Shown here one piece after another: positions 54,650 through 64,000 of a stretch of 64,000 nucleotides of DNA. The position numbers and the translations under genes are program-made. Source of the DNA: Triangularia verruculosa (taxonomy: Eukaryota > Ascomycota > Sordariomycetes > Sordariales > Podosporaceae). The notes under the pieces are model-generated. The model was not told the DNA's origin. It saw only the letters and a list, made by a program, of their open reading frames with translations, and did not search any database. The DNA lies in NCBI GenBank assembly GCA_033296885.1, contig MU863891.1, positions 62,001 to 126,000 of the forward strand, given 5' to 3'. Position 1 is the first letter of the stretch, and every line of letters starts with the position of its first letter.

Positions 54650-55217
54650 TGTTTGCTGCGTTGCCCTATAGGTCTGTAATACAGTGCCTACAGGGGAGCT
54701 ACAGCGAACTATGCGCTTGTAGCAGTGCGTAGCGGAAGCAGAAGAGAGAGGTACGACAGCAGTGCTGAAGGAAGCAAGACCACTGTTATTACAGTGGGTA
54801 AGACGTCACAGTACAGAGGCTTTGAGTGCTTGTACTTAGTCTAATACAGAGGCTTTGAGTGCATGTATATTGTTGACTTGTGATCTATTGCTTGTGCTTG
54901 CTTACTTTCTACATACAGGATTGAGAGGAGAGGAGGGGTCTACTTATACAAGTGTGCTGGTCTTCCAGCAGGTTCTACAGGGCACTGGGCCTCTATAGGG
55001 TAGCAGGGTGCCCTGTAGGACTACTAAGCTATAAAGGGTATAGCTTAGTTCTACGGGCTTCGATTCCCTTCGATAGCTGACAAATCCTTGGGAGCCAAGC
55101 CCTTTGGTAGGTCTTAGGTTACGCTAGACCTATAATAGTATAGTGCCAAGGTTAGGCTTGGCCGGCACCTCAACACCTGGGTCTTACCCGGCACCTATTA
55201 TGTGCCACACGTTAATA
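54650..55217 (-). mobile_element. Inverted solo LTR, 568 bp
   Basis: Minus-orientation LTR (plus strand begins TGTTTGCTGCGTTGCC and ends CACACGTTAATA), related to the LTR at 46772-47395 and sharing its extra block. AATAT is duplicated on both sides (54645-54649 and 55218-55222), so it is a true solo LTR left by LTR-LTR recombination, inserted into the gypsy integrase. Confidence 0.88.
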
Positions 55218-56300
55218 AATATTTTAACGGTAGTTAATAGGCTTATTAAATAAATATACTTTTTACTTTATAAGGAAACCTAGACGGCGGAATAATTAAT
55301 AGATATAGTATTTCGGAACGTTATAGCGATATATATATAGCTAAAGGAATTTATTACGGATCGCGATATTAAATTTATATCGAAGTTTTAAAAGGCTTTA
55401 ATAAAGTAAGTAGGAGTAAAAAATAAAGCGTCGTTAGTATATTACCCGTAAATAGACGGCTAGACGGAGAGGTTTAATTAGATTATAGAATAATATTTTC
55501 GGAACTATATTAATTTCGAATAAAATAATTAGATTAAACTTTTATTAGCGGTATAGTTCGCGTATAATACGGTACCTACGGAGATAACGAAAGTTATATT
55601 ATTTTTCGCGAACTACGGTTTTAAAGTAAATCTACGGCAAGGACTAGAGGTAAAGGTGCCTAGGGCGGTAGTAAAGGTAGGAAAGCTATATATATTATAC
55701 GCTAAACTTAAGGAGGAACTCGAGTTTATTCGGAAACGTATAAATAAGTACTATAATATTAAACGGTTCGAAAGACTTTACTTAAAGAGGGGAGATAAAG
55801 TGTTTTTATTAATATATAATCTTCGTATAAAGAAGCCTAGTAAAAAGCTGGACTATAGGAGAGTGGGCTTATTTAAGGTTAAAAGAAAGATATCGGAGAC
55901 GGTATACGAACTGGAGTTACCTAGTATAATACGCTTATAATTATATACTTTTTATATCTCACTTCTAGAACCTGTACTACTGGCGAATAAAACTAATACC
56001 TAGGAGGTAGCGGAGGACGAAGAAGAGAAGTATAATATAGAAGAAGTACTGGATTTACGGTTTAATAAAGGTTAATTAGAATACTTAGTTAGTTAGTTAA
56101 ATTACCTAGCTATAGATAATTCGTAGGAATTAGCAGTAAATTTAAATTACCTAGATAAGTTAAAAGAATTTTATCGGTAATACCTAGACCCACCTAAGCT
56201 AATTAAAATACTAAAAAGTTCTATATTTAAATTACAGGATATACTTATAAATCTGGATATAGAAGAACCTTAACGGGAATTAAACTTACACCTCCGACGT
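55218..56300 (+). pseudogene. Ty3/gypsy chromovirus relic: integrase core and chromodomain
   Basis: With stops ignored, the sequence shows the integrase core (LTVVNRLIK, FITDRDIKFISKF, then HPXTDGXTERFNXI) and the integrase C-terminal GPY-type module, still open at 55656-55940 (RGDKVFLLIYNLR, KKPSKKLDYRRVGLFKV). A chromodomain-like segment follows near 56,035-56,200 (IEEVLDLRFNKG, EYLVS). A chromodomain places the relic in the chromovirus clade. Confidence 0.8.
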
Positions 56301-57531
56301 AGTAGTTAACGTACTATATACTATACTATAAGGTTAATAAATACCTAGGGACCTAACTATAACTAAATACTATAAACCTTAACTGCCCTAGGAAACTAGA
56401 GGACTTCTATCGGAGAGGTTAGGAGCGGGTTATACTTGGGCGGATAGGAAGGGGTTAATCGGAAGGGCGTCGCCTAGTATAGTATTCTAATTAATAATAT
56501 TTAAAGCGCCGTAGACTTAGGCGTTAATAACGGCCTCCGATTTACAACGGTCGGCCTCCTCAAACTTATTTAATAAGGCGAGCCCTCGGCGGACTATTTT
56601 ACTACCCTACATTAATAGGTATTAGCGTTAACGCCAGAGTCGAGATAATATAACGAAGGCCTCTTAGGCTTCGCGCTAACTACGTTAAAGGCGCTCTTCG
56701 ATAAGCTCCTCTTTGCGGGCTAAATGCCGAAACTCGGCTATAATACGGTCTACTAAACTAGGGATTAAGTAAGAATAATAGGAGAAGAAGAATCCGTATA
56801 TATATTTACGCGCTAGAACTGGAATACTAGTACCGTTATAAGTATGTCTACGACAAATATATTTACTATAACGAGAAGAACGTTTAGTTATCTTATACGA
56901 TAAGCCCTTAGAAAAATAAAAAGAATATAGTATCGTTTCGTATCTAAATTAAAGTATAGTAGTAGCTAAAGACGTGCGTTAGGAGGATTTCGAACTGGAG
57001 GTTTTAGAGATACGGTTAGATATGGTAGAAATAGTCTAAGGGAGTAAGGGAGATTTACGGAAGAAAGAAAGGGGAAGAGTGATTGAGGAAGATAAAGTAA
57101 ATTAAAGTCGTCGGGGCGTCGATCTAGAAGGAGGGGCATCGTATTATAATCGTTGATAAAGGACTAACGTACAGGGCGCGGGACGCCCCTAGCCAATTAT
57201 TACCGACTAATTAAGAGTAGAGCAAAAGGATTACGGTAATCTCGGTAAGTAGAGCGATAAGCTCACGGTAAGTATAGTAAGCTACGGGAAGGAAAGGTAA
57301 TCCAGATTACCTTTGGGAAACGTAATCCGGGTAATCTACAGATATATATATACGGAGGAACTAGATAGCTTAAAGATAGTTCCGCAGTATACAATTACAG
57401 CTTGTATTCACAGTATCTTGTGTTTACATTGAAATATCTTATTGTACACTGTTTAGCTGTACCGAACTAATTGTCAGAAGTTGCCTTCAACCGAGTATCC
57501 CTTTCAGAGGTTCTGTACAGGGGTTCGTCAC
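56301..57531 (+). mobile_element. Probable 3' untranslated part and 3' LTR of the gypsy relic
   Basis: Less AT-rich sequence without domains. A purine-rich stretch (GAAGGAGGGGCATCG, about 57,127-57,141) may be the polypurine tract, and the last 400 bp, ending near 57,531 with TTCGTCACA, look like the 3' LTR. No matching 5' LTR was found, so this is tentative. Confidence 0.4.
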
Positions 57532-58426
57532 ACTTTTATTCCTTTCCCGTTTTACTTTTACTTAGTAATTATATATATTTTATTTAATAATAATATTATT
57601 ATTTTTTACCTTCTTTATTAAATTTATAACCTCCTTCTTTTATATCTTTATATAAATTATAATTTTCTTAATAATATTTTTTTTAATATTAATAAATCTA
57701 CAATATTATAGATAAACTGAAAAATAAAAAGAGAAATTATAATTATAAATATAATATTCTTTTATTTTATAATTTTTAAAAATTTAATGTAATAAAGTCT
57801 TTATAATTATTTTCTTTTATTAATAACGATATTTTTTTAATAATATTCTTTATAAATTAACGTTATATAAATAATATAATTTACTATAATAATCGTAAAA
57901 AATATTACATTAAATATATTAACTAGTTTATTTTTAACGGTTTAATCTTTTAACTATAATAAAACTATAGTATTTTATTTAAAAGTATAAATAAATTTTA
58001 AACTCCTTAATATAAAGCCGGACCGTTTAATACTATCGGATAAATAATAATGGAAATCGTCGGGAGGGTTATTTTTCTTATTAAATTTATAAAAAGGAAG
58101 CCTTAGATTTTCGGGTAATTAAAAATTAAAAAAATTATTAGAATCAGAAAATAATATATTAACTATAAAAAAGGTTAATTTATATAAGGAAAAAGCGACT
58201 CTTTCGAAAATCTACTAACCGTAGAAACTATATATTTAAATAAATTAATTAAATAACCGTTTTTTATATAATTAATAAATACTGTATTATAAGTAATTTA
58301 TAAAGGTCTAAGTAAAAGTAAAGTATAAAAGCGTAAGTAAAAGTGGGCCGTTAAAAATAGTTAATTAATAGTACTAAAGTTTAAAAAACCTAATTATACC
58401 TATAACCCTAACCCGGTTATAGGGGG
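57532..58426. other. RIP-degraded right arm of the outer element
   Basis: Extremely AT-rich and stop-rich, mirroring the left arm in composition. GCCCACTTTTA near the right TIR is also present next to the left TIR in inverted orientation, supporting one element. Confidence 0.6.
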
Positions 58427-58469
58427 GGTATACCCCTAAGATCTGGGGGGTACACCCCTAAAGTATCCC
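58427..58469 (-). repeat. Right terminal inverted repeat of the outer element
   Basis: Inverted partner of 45415-45457, reading GGGATACTTTAGGGGTGTAC on the minus strand. Confidence 0.8.
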
Positions 58470-58477
58470 TATCTAAA

Positions 58478-60940
58478 TCCGCCCTTCAAATGGCCATTGA
58501 GCGGCGGTCTAATGTCACGCGATGACCGGTGGAACGGTTCACAGGCGTCGGGACGTCGGACTTCAGCACCGGGGATAGTTCGTTGTTCCGTGACTGGTGT
58601 TGATGTTGCAATGCCCCAAGCTGTTGTTTGCTGGGTACCTTGTACCTGGCAGAAAATGCTAGAGAAAGAGGCGGTGAGAAGTGCCATTGGTGACCCCACA
58701 GCCAGTGCGTTCGAAAAGTGGAAGAGGCTTGGCATTCTTGGGGAGTTGAAGTGAGGAATGTGGATCCTTCCGTGGAACGGACATCGGGCATGATATTGAC
58801 GCCGTTTTCAGGCCATGGAGATAGTGGGTAGGTCATAGAAGATTCAATTATAGCAACAAGGTATTGACGGATCCATAGGTTTCTGCGGGATAGTTTTCGC
58901 TGCAAGTTTTATAGGGATCCAGTCGACCGGTTGTGTCCACATTGTGTACATATCACCCCTTTCTTACCTGAACATGGAGCAGTGGGTACGATTGACGGCT
59001 AGACTAACTGCTTTCCTTAGCTTCACCGTGAGTTAGCGGAACACCTTCAAGTACCACGGCGAGTGCTATGTGGATGATACTTGTAATGCAATCATGTATG
59101 AGGGCACCTGGAAAGCGAGAGCAGAGGACTAAGAACCACAGCCGGAGCGTTTTGTTATGCTATAGCAAAAGTCGTGCATTGCTGGTCACATGTGTTGCCT
59201 TCACACCATGACTTGAGTAAAATGGTAAGCTCAAGATTGCCTTGATTAAGGGGTGTGCCGCAGGACACTCAGGTACTAATGAATATGTTGGCGGGACCTC
59301 AAACGACTATGGCATTCATGAAGTCCTTTTTTCCCAGGCCCATCCTCATTTTCTCCTGGTTCCATCCTTGCTCGGCCCTGCCTTGATGATTTTGGTAGCA
59401 TCACTGGTCTTCTTAATCTCCTTCGGCTTCTGACTGCCGGGGACTGAGGATTGTTTGCTTGTGGTTCCCTTACTTTTGCTGATTGCCGGTTTAACAACCA
59501 TGGGTATGAGAAGATCCGACATGACTGAGCAGTGATGAAGAAGTCCCTGGAGTCTGGCTATGGCTTTGCGCTCTCGAGTCTGACGGTGATTTAGGTATGC
59601 AAGATGTGGGCGAGTTTGGGTGTGGGTGGTGAGGTGATGTTTAAAGCTGTTGCCTCTGTCGATCGAAAGCAGGGTCGTAACAAGCGTCTTATAAATAGTT
59701 TTGCGGACCGGAATTCTGGGTATCGTAAATCGTTGCATGGCTTTTTTCGTTTATGCGGGCCATCTCCAAGCCAGAGAGCCGCCTGAGGGTGACGTACCTA
59801 CACGTAGGGTTGTGGGAGTGATGCTCTATTGGGATCAACGAAAAGCCCCGGAAATCAAACTCAGCATCAAGTTCCCCAGACATCTAGAAGCTTTAGCGAC
59901 AATGTGATCTTTAGATTCTGGTTCAAATTTCGAAGCCTTGGATTTATTACTCTTGTCATGACGGTTCTTTTCAGCCGCGTGGTACGCAATTTGCCACCAC
60001 ATTGCACGTGGGATGATAACAGGATGAGTTCTTTAAGTTCTGTTCGAAACCGTTTTGGTATATTCAAACATTCGGGACAGCTTCAGGGGATTAACTCCCT
60101 TAGAGACACAACAGCTTCTATAACTCAAACTCTCCTCAATGTAGCGGGTATGGAGAAGAGTTTACGCACACCATCACCCATTGCCTCCTTGCTGACTGCA
60201 GTAGGTTAATACTGTAATGACGGGGCATGAACCACCTTACTTTAGCTTTAGGCAGAGACACAGATGAAGATCTTCTTCATCTGGGCCCGAATAAGGTACT
60301 CACATTATCTAAGGTACTGGGTCGAGTTTCTCCGCATTCACCTCCCAATTCTGCCCAGTCTAAGGTAGGTTATTGAGCGAGGCTTCAAAGCTTGCAGCAC
60401 AGATTTTTTGTCGACGACAAGGTTGCGTCCAGGAAATTTGTATCACACAGGTAATCAGTAACCCTAAGGTACTCCAAGCAAATGGGACGAGATTCTTTTC
60501 CTCGGTGCCTTAGGTTGGGCCGCCTTCTGTGTTACACACCTCTGCTCACACGCCACGTGTAGGTCCATCATGTGGCATGCCCCACGCTAACACGCGAGCT
60601 TCAACTTCAGGCCTTACCGAGCATCTCGTCCCCGAACCAGGCGCTAGCACCAAATGACTACCATGCCACGAGACACCTTCTGCGACTCCCAAACTCCGCG
60701 CATAAAACGACCATCGCCATAGGGCACCTGAAAATTTGGCGAATACACAGTACCGCCAATTTCGAGATCATATATACTAAAACAAGGTACGTGGGTATTG
60801 CACTCCCTGGATCAGAGGGGATCTTGTGCTAAGTTGTTTTCCATTGACACCATCTGTAGCCCTATGTCACCGTCATACGAACATCTACCCATTTACAAAA
60901 TTCTCCGCGCGCCCTATTATCGACCCGTCATACGGACAAA
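58478..60940. other. Intergenic, no firm gene
   Basis: Normal composition resumes at once. The best small candidate is a 58-codon minus-strand frame from ATG 59522 (MSDLLIPMVVKP, then Lys/Ser-rich, ending DGTRRK), too short and low-complexity to call. The rest is short shadow frames. Confidence 0.4.
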
Positions 60941-61102
60941 ATGTCCTCCATGATGCTACCCGAGGAGGAGGAAAAGTTTCGCTATATCGCAGAAAGTAAC
61001 GCATCTGCTGAGCGGAGGCGATATGAAGAGGCCAAGGCGCAGCGAGAAAAAGAAGAACGAGAGAGAGAGGAAAGAGATAAGGCAGCGCAGGAGGGTAAAT
61101 AG
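60941..61102 (+). CDS. Short Glu/Arg-rich coiled-coil ORF
   Basis: 53-aa frame from ATG 60941: an acidic start (MSSMMLPEEEEKFRYIAESN), then a highly charged helix (ERRRYEEAKAQREKEERERE). The stop lies inside GGTAAATAG, which could equally be a splice donor (G|GTAAAT), so this may be only the first exon of a longer or broken gene toward 61,230. The Arg/Glu helix resembles that of the decayed gene at 36686-37045 and the N-terminus of the membrane protein at 12677. No function assigned. Confidence 0.35.
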   Translation: MSSMMLPEEEEKFRYIAESNASAERRRYEEAKAQREKEEREREERDKAAQEGK

Positions 61103-61628
61103 TTGCCCGCATGGTGTGTGGTCAACTCTGGACTGGAGACGGGAGATGACAAAGGCGTGGGATGCTTTGGAAACTGGAGCCAGCTTCGGGAATGAGGTAT
61201 TTGCTCTGCCCAATCAGGATTTCAGTATCGTTGGTTAGGACTTGGACCTCAATAAATCAAGAAACCTTGGACTCCTTCATCTCAGACATGTCGTGCGTGT
61301 AATAATGGGCGGCGAGGGATGCGCCAGATTATCCGCGGTTATAACAACATTCGCCTCTACATCTTGTCCTTAGCTGCAAGACCACCCACCCGAGAGGAAA
61401 GGGCGTCTTCGTACGAGTCACTGCTCCAAAAGATTGAAGTACTCGCTATGCGCGGGCGTGGCGGGATATTCTGGTCTTGGGAGTCAACAAGCTGGTTTTT
61501 CGCGCACGGTGAGGCTGAGCGCTGAAGGGCTGATTCTGCAGAACGTGGCAGTGCAGGAAGCTGAAAAGTGCAGAACCTCGCACTTGCACCCAACCAAGCT
61601 CCATGAACTATTTACATCAAAAAACAAA
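61103..61628. other. Intergenic / leader of the HET gene
   Basis: No gene recognised. Two overlapping plus-strand frames extend upstream of the HET gene start but carry no signature. Confidence 0.45.
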
Positions 61629-63501
61629 ATGGAAACCTTTACATACGAGCATTTTGGGTCTCCGAAACTCGAAATCCGCATCCTCGACCTCTTGCCTGGC
61701 TTGGAAAAAAACAATCTCCTGCAACCTACGAGTCACGCGGCTTTCCGACTCGCCTCAGTACGAAGCACTCTCCTACTGCTGGGGACGTCCCAACCCCCAA
61801 CGCAACATCACAGTCAACGGAAAAGCCCTTTCTATCGGCCCCAGCCTATACCATGCTCTGAAGGACCTGCGCCGCAAAGACACACCGAGAGCTCTCTGGG
61901 CGGACGCCATCTGCATCAATCAGAAAGATGACGCGGAAAAGAGCTTCCAGGTTGCCTTGATGGCGACCATCTACCGCAGCGCAGCGAGAACGGTGATTTG
62001 GCTGGGCACTTCCAACTTGCTTACTAGCAGGGCAATGCTCGTCTTGCAGGCGGTTCGCGAATGCAGTATGTTCCCTAGACTGCGTGACCACTGGTCAAGT
62101 TGGCGAGATTGTCAGCGAAGGGTCAGAAGAGTCGGGGGGTCATATCTGCGAATCGGGGAAGAGATCAAGAAAGAGCGGGATGATCCGCTGAGGAAGAACT
62201 GGATTTGGGAACGTGTGTATGACCAGCTGGCGTTGTGGTACTTCTATAAACGACCGTGGTTCTACCGCATGTGGATCATCCAGGAAGTGGCGCTCAGCAA
62301 GGACCTTATCATTCAGTCTGGCAATGAAATGATGGATTTTGATTGCCTGGTGTATGTTTGGTACAGACACGCCATTAGTGGTATCATCCCTTATCGAGCA
62401 CAGTCGCCGATGCAGGAGCGCTGGACGCGGGATTCGAAGAGAGAGGATCATGAAGATGACCTTCTTGCAGTGTTCTCGAGGCACGAGTCCACCGGGGTGA
62501 CCGACCTGCGAGACAAGGTGTACGGTATACTGGGTATAGTTAAGCACCGGCCAGAGGTGATAGACATTGACTATTCCAAGGACTTGGCGAACACTTTCAT
62601 TGACTTTACAAAACGGGCCTTGCAGACGAGGCCCCGCAACCTGGATGTTTTGTCAAAGAGCCAAGGGGATGGGCCCTGTTCCATTCCAGACCTGCCGAGT
62701 TGGTGTCTGAGCTGGAAGTTTGATGAAAACAACGAGACCCATTCACAGACATTTGTGGACTCGGTAGGTGGTTTCCAGCGACCTAGTGTACCCACCCGCA
62801 TACCGGATAATTGGAATCCCGAGATTGAATTCTCAGACAGCGAACCAAAAGTCCTTGGAATTATCGGCCAGCATCTCGATGCCATTACCACAGCGGGCCC
62901 AGTCATGCGGCTGGGCTCCTGGGATGGCCCGAGGACGACATTCGCGTCTTACCTTGAATGGCGGAGAATCTGTGGGGTCGACATTGACAGCGTGTATCGA
63001 CATACGGGAGAGGAACCCTGTCAGGTCTTGTACTTCATGTTACAGAACATGTCGCCAGGAGGTGATCAGGGCAAGTGGAAACAAGTGGTACCACATCATA
63101 TTGTGCTTGATCGGTTCATTATGAAAATGATAGACATGCTGCCTTTTTGGCGCCGTGCCAGTGTGGAGCTTGGTCTGTTGCTTCTCACCGTTTGGTTCGT
63201 CTTTGCTTTCGCCACAGGGATAGGCAACGACAGCGGATCGGACGAGGGGTACTGGATCTTAAGGTCATCTGTTTACGCCTGGGGTAGAGCTGTCTTCAGA
63301 ACTTCACGAGGATATGTTGGCATGGGAGTGCCTCATACAAAGGCGGGCAACCAGATCTTCCTCATCAGAGGGGCTTCAGTCCCATTTATCTTACGCCCAA
63401 GCGGGGATAGATGGAAATTAGTCGGCGAGGCATACGTGCATGACGTGATGGATCGACAGTTGTGGGACCAGGCGGAAGACAAACGCATCTGGGTCGAATA
63501 A
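61629..63501 (+). pseudogene. HET-domain (heterokaryon incompatibility) gene with a one-base frameshift
   Basis: HET proteins trigger cell death when incompatible strains fuse. From ATG 61629 the N-terminus has the usual opening (FGSPKLEIRILDLLPGLEK), then a run of seven A (61705-61711) shifts the frame. One A fewer would lead straight into the conserved CNLRVTRL and YEALSYCWG motif in the frame open to 63501. The rest is complete: ALWADAICINQKDDAEKSFQ and IYRSAARTVIWLG (HET core), FYRMWIIQEVALSKDLIIQSG, a TDLRDKVYGILGI block and a C-terminal hydrophobic segment (LGLLLLTVWFVFAFATG). The size (about 620 residues) is normal. No GT-AG intron explains the shift. It is a natural null, a slippage-prone allele or a sequencing error. 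Confidence 0.85.
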
Positions 63502-63780
63502 CCTGATTCGCAATTTATCCTCACTTATTGCGGCTAATGTATGGAGTTCCGATTAGACGGCTTGCTATAATGCTTGGTTGCTCTGTCAAGGCTGAGAACA
63601 TTCTGTTAGACTACATGAACAAGCAAATCTAGACATCGTAAAACGAGTCAACTTCCCAATGTCCCCTTCATCTTCTACATTACGCAACTAGGCTAGGATA
63701 ACGTGCTATAGTTCGAAGATTCAGGGCACCGCCCCCTTCAAAAACTAATACATAACTGTGCCATCCATAGCATTCCTCAC
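63502..63780. other. Convergent spacer
   Basis: Spacer between the HET gene and the minus-strand gene entering from the right edge; nothing recognised. Confidence 0.5.
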
Positions 63781-64000
63781 TCAAACCACAAAGCTATCCT
63801 CATTCCACCCATACACACGCTTGAGCCGTTGCGCAAACGCCAGAATAAGATGTCTCCCAACCTCAGAACCATGAGGCCTATGCAAAGTGAGCGGCCTCTT
63901 CACCTCCATGGTCTCAGGCGGATAGAAGTTGTAAACCGAGCCAAAACGCGGCAGCACAGAGAAACCCACTTCAGCCATAGCAGAGTCCCCCGGTCCTCGG
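63781..64000 (-). CDS. C-terminal fragment of a gene continuing beyond the right edge
   Basis: The minus-strand frame ending at 63781 (terminal WNEDSFVV) is open to the window edge. It contains FSVLPRFGSVYNFYPPETME and LHRPHGSEVGRHLILAFAQR. It lies inside a longer reading frame, so the Met at 63978 is not necessarily the start. The LHRPHGSEVG segment suggests a folded C-terminal helix of a larger fungal protein, but I cannot name the family. Confidence 0.5.
   Translation of the reverse strand, partial: RGPGDSAMAEVGFSVLPRFGSVYNFYPPETMEVKRPLTLHRPHGSEVGRHLILAFAQRLKRVYGWNEDSFVV

Larger units (their letters stand above)
45407..58477. mobile_element. Nested transposon block bounded by 43-bp TIRs and an 8-bp target duplication
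   Basis: Left TIR 45415-45457 and right TIR 58427-58469 are inverted copies (39 of 43 positions match; every mismatch is a transition). The flanks TATCCAAA (45407-45414) and TATCTAAA (58470-58477) differ by one C/T. An 8-bp duplication is typical of hAT elements. Inside, the outer arms (45.5-46.45 kb and 57.55-58.41 kb) are extremely AT-rich with no open frame, as strong RIP leaves. The middle holds the LTR elements listed separately. Composition changes sharply at both edges. No transposase could be read, so superfamily assignment is inference. Confidence 0.7.

Noticed and set aside
55656..55940. Independent 94-aa gene
   Set aside because: It is the surviving open stretch of the gypsy integrase C-terminus, flanked by degenerate integrase core and chromodomain.
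45407..58477. Starship giant element
   Set aside because: No DUF3435 tyrosine-recombinase captain and no cargo genes were seen; TIRs and the 8-bp duplication point to a cut-and-paste transposon.

Overview
The window is nuclear DNA of a filamentous ascomycete, most likely a Sordariomycete (inference). The supporting signs are short 55-95 nt spliceosomal introns with GTRNGY donors and CTRAC branch sites, intron-split genes for secreted plant-wall enzymes, a HET-domain gene, SesB-like and NACHT-like genes, and a block of transposon DNA carrying the C-to-T/G-to-A scars of repeat-induced point mutation (RIP). No CRISPR array, rRNA, tRNA or bacterial operon was seen.

Layout. 0-14 kb holds a Zn2Cys6 transcription factor, a secreted DUF3237 protein, a DUF4743/Nudix hydrolase, a family PL3 pectate lyase, an unrecognised protein and a cysteine-rich single-pass membrane protein. 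14.8-22.6 kb is an accessory island of three diverged SesB/SERAC1-like alpha/beta-hydrolase genes whose nucleophile position reads Cys, Ser and Gly in turn. The first has a C-terminal proline-rich linker and two copies of a 30-residue motif. The third is fused to a NACHT-like ATPase with a broken Walker A motif. A MITE-like inverted-repeat element lies between the second and third.

24-45 kb is mostly housekeeping: a mitochondrial transcription factor B-like protein with a zinc finger and AT-hooks, a GT90 glycosyltransferase, arginase, a four-TM protein, small Q-rich proteins, a decayed coiled-coil gene and a GH67 alpha-glucuronidase. 45.4-58.5 kb is one nested transposon block. A RIP-degraded element with 43-bp terminal inverted repeats and a near-perfect 8-bp target duplication encloses a Ty3/gypsy chromovirus relic. 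That relic is split by a full-length Ty1/copia element (491-bp LTRs, ATTAT duplication) and by an inverted solo LTR (AATAT duplication). 61.6-63.5 kb holds a HET-domain gene with a one-base frameshift in an A-run.

Function. The SesB-like genes, the NACHT fusion and the HET gene belong to families that act in fungal allorecognition and programmed cell death. The SesB cluster with its repeat tail is the best candidate for an undescribed system. Pectate lyase and alpha-glucuronidase point to a plant-biomass lifestyle. Exon boundaries are read by eye from splice motifs, frame and family knowledge; none was tested against transcripts.
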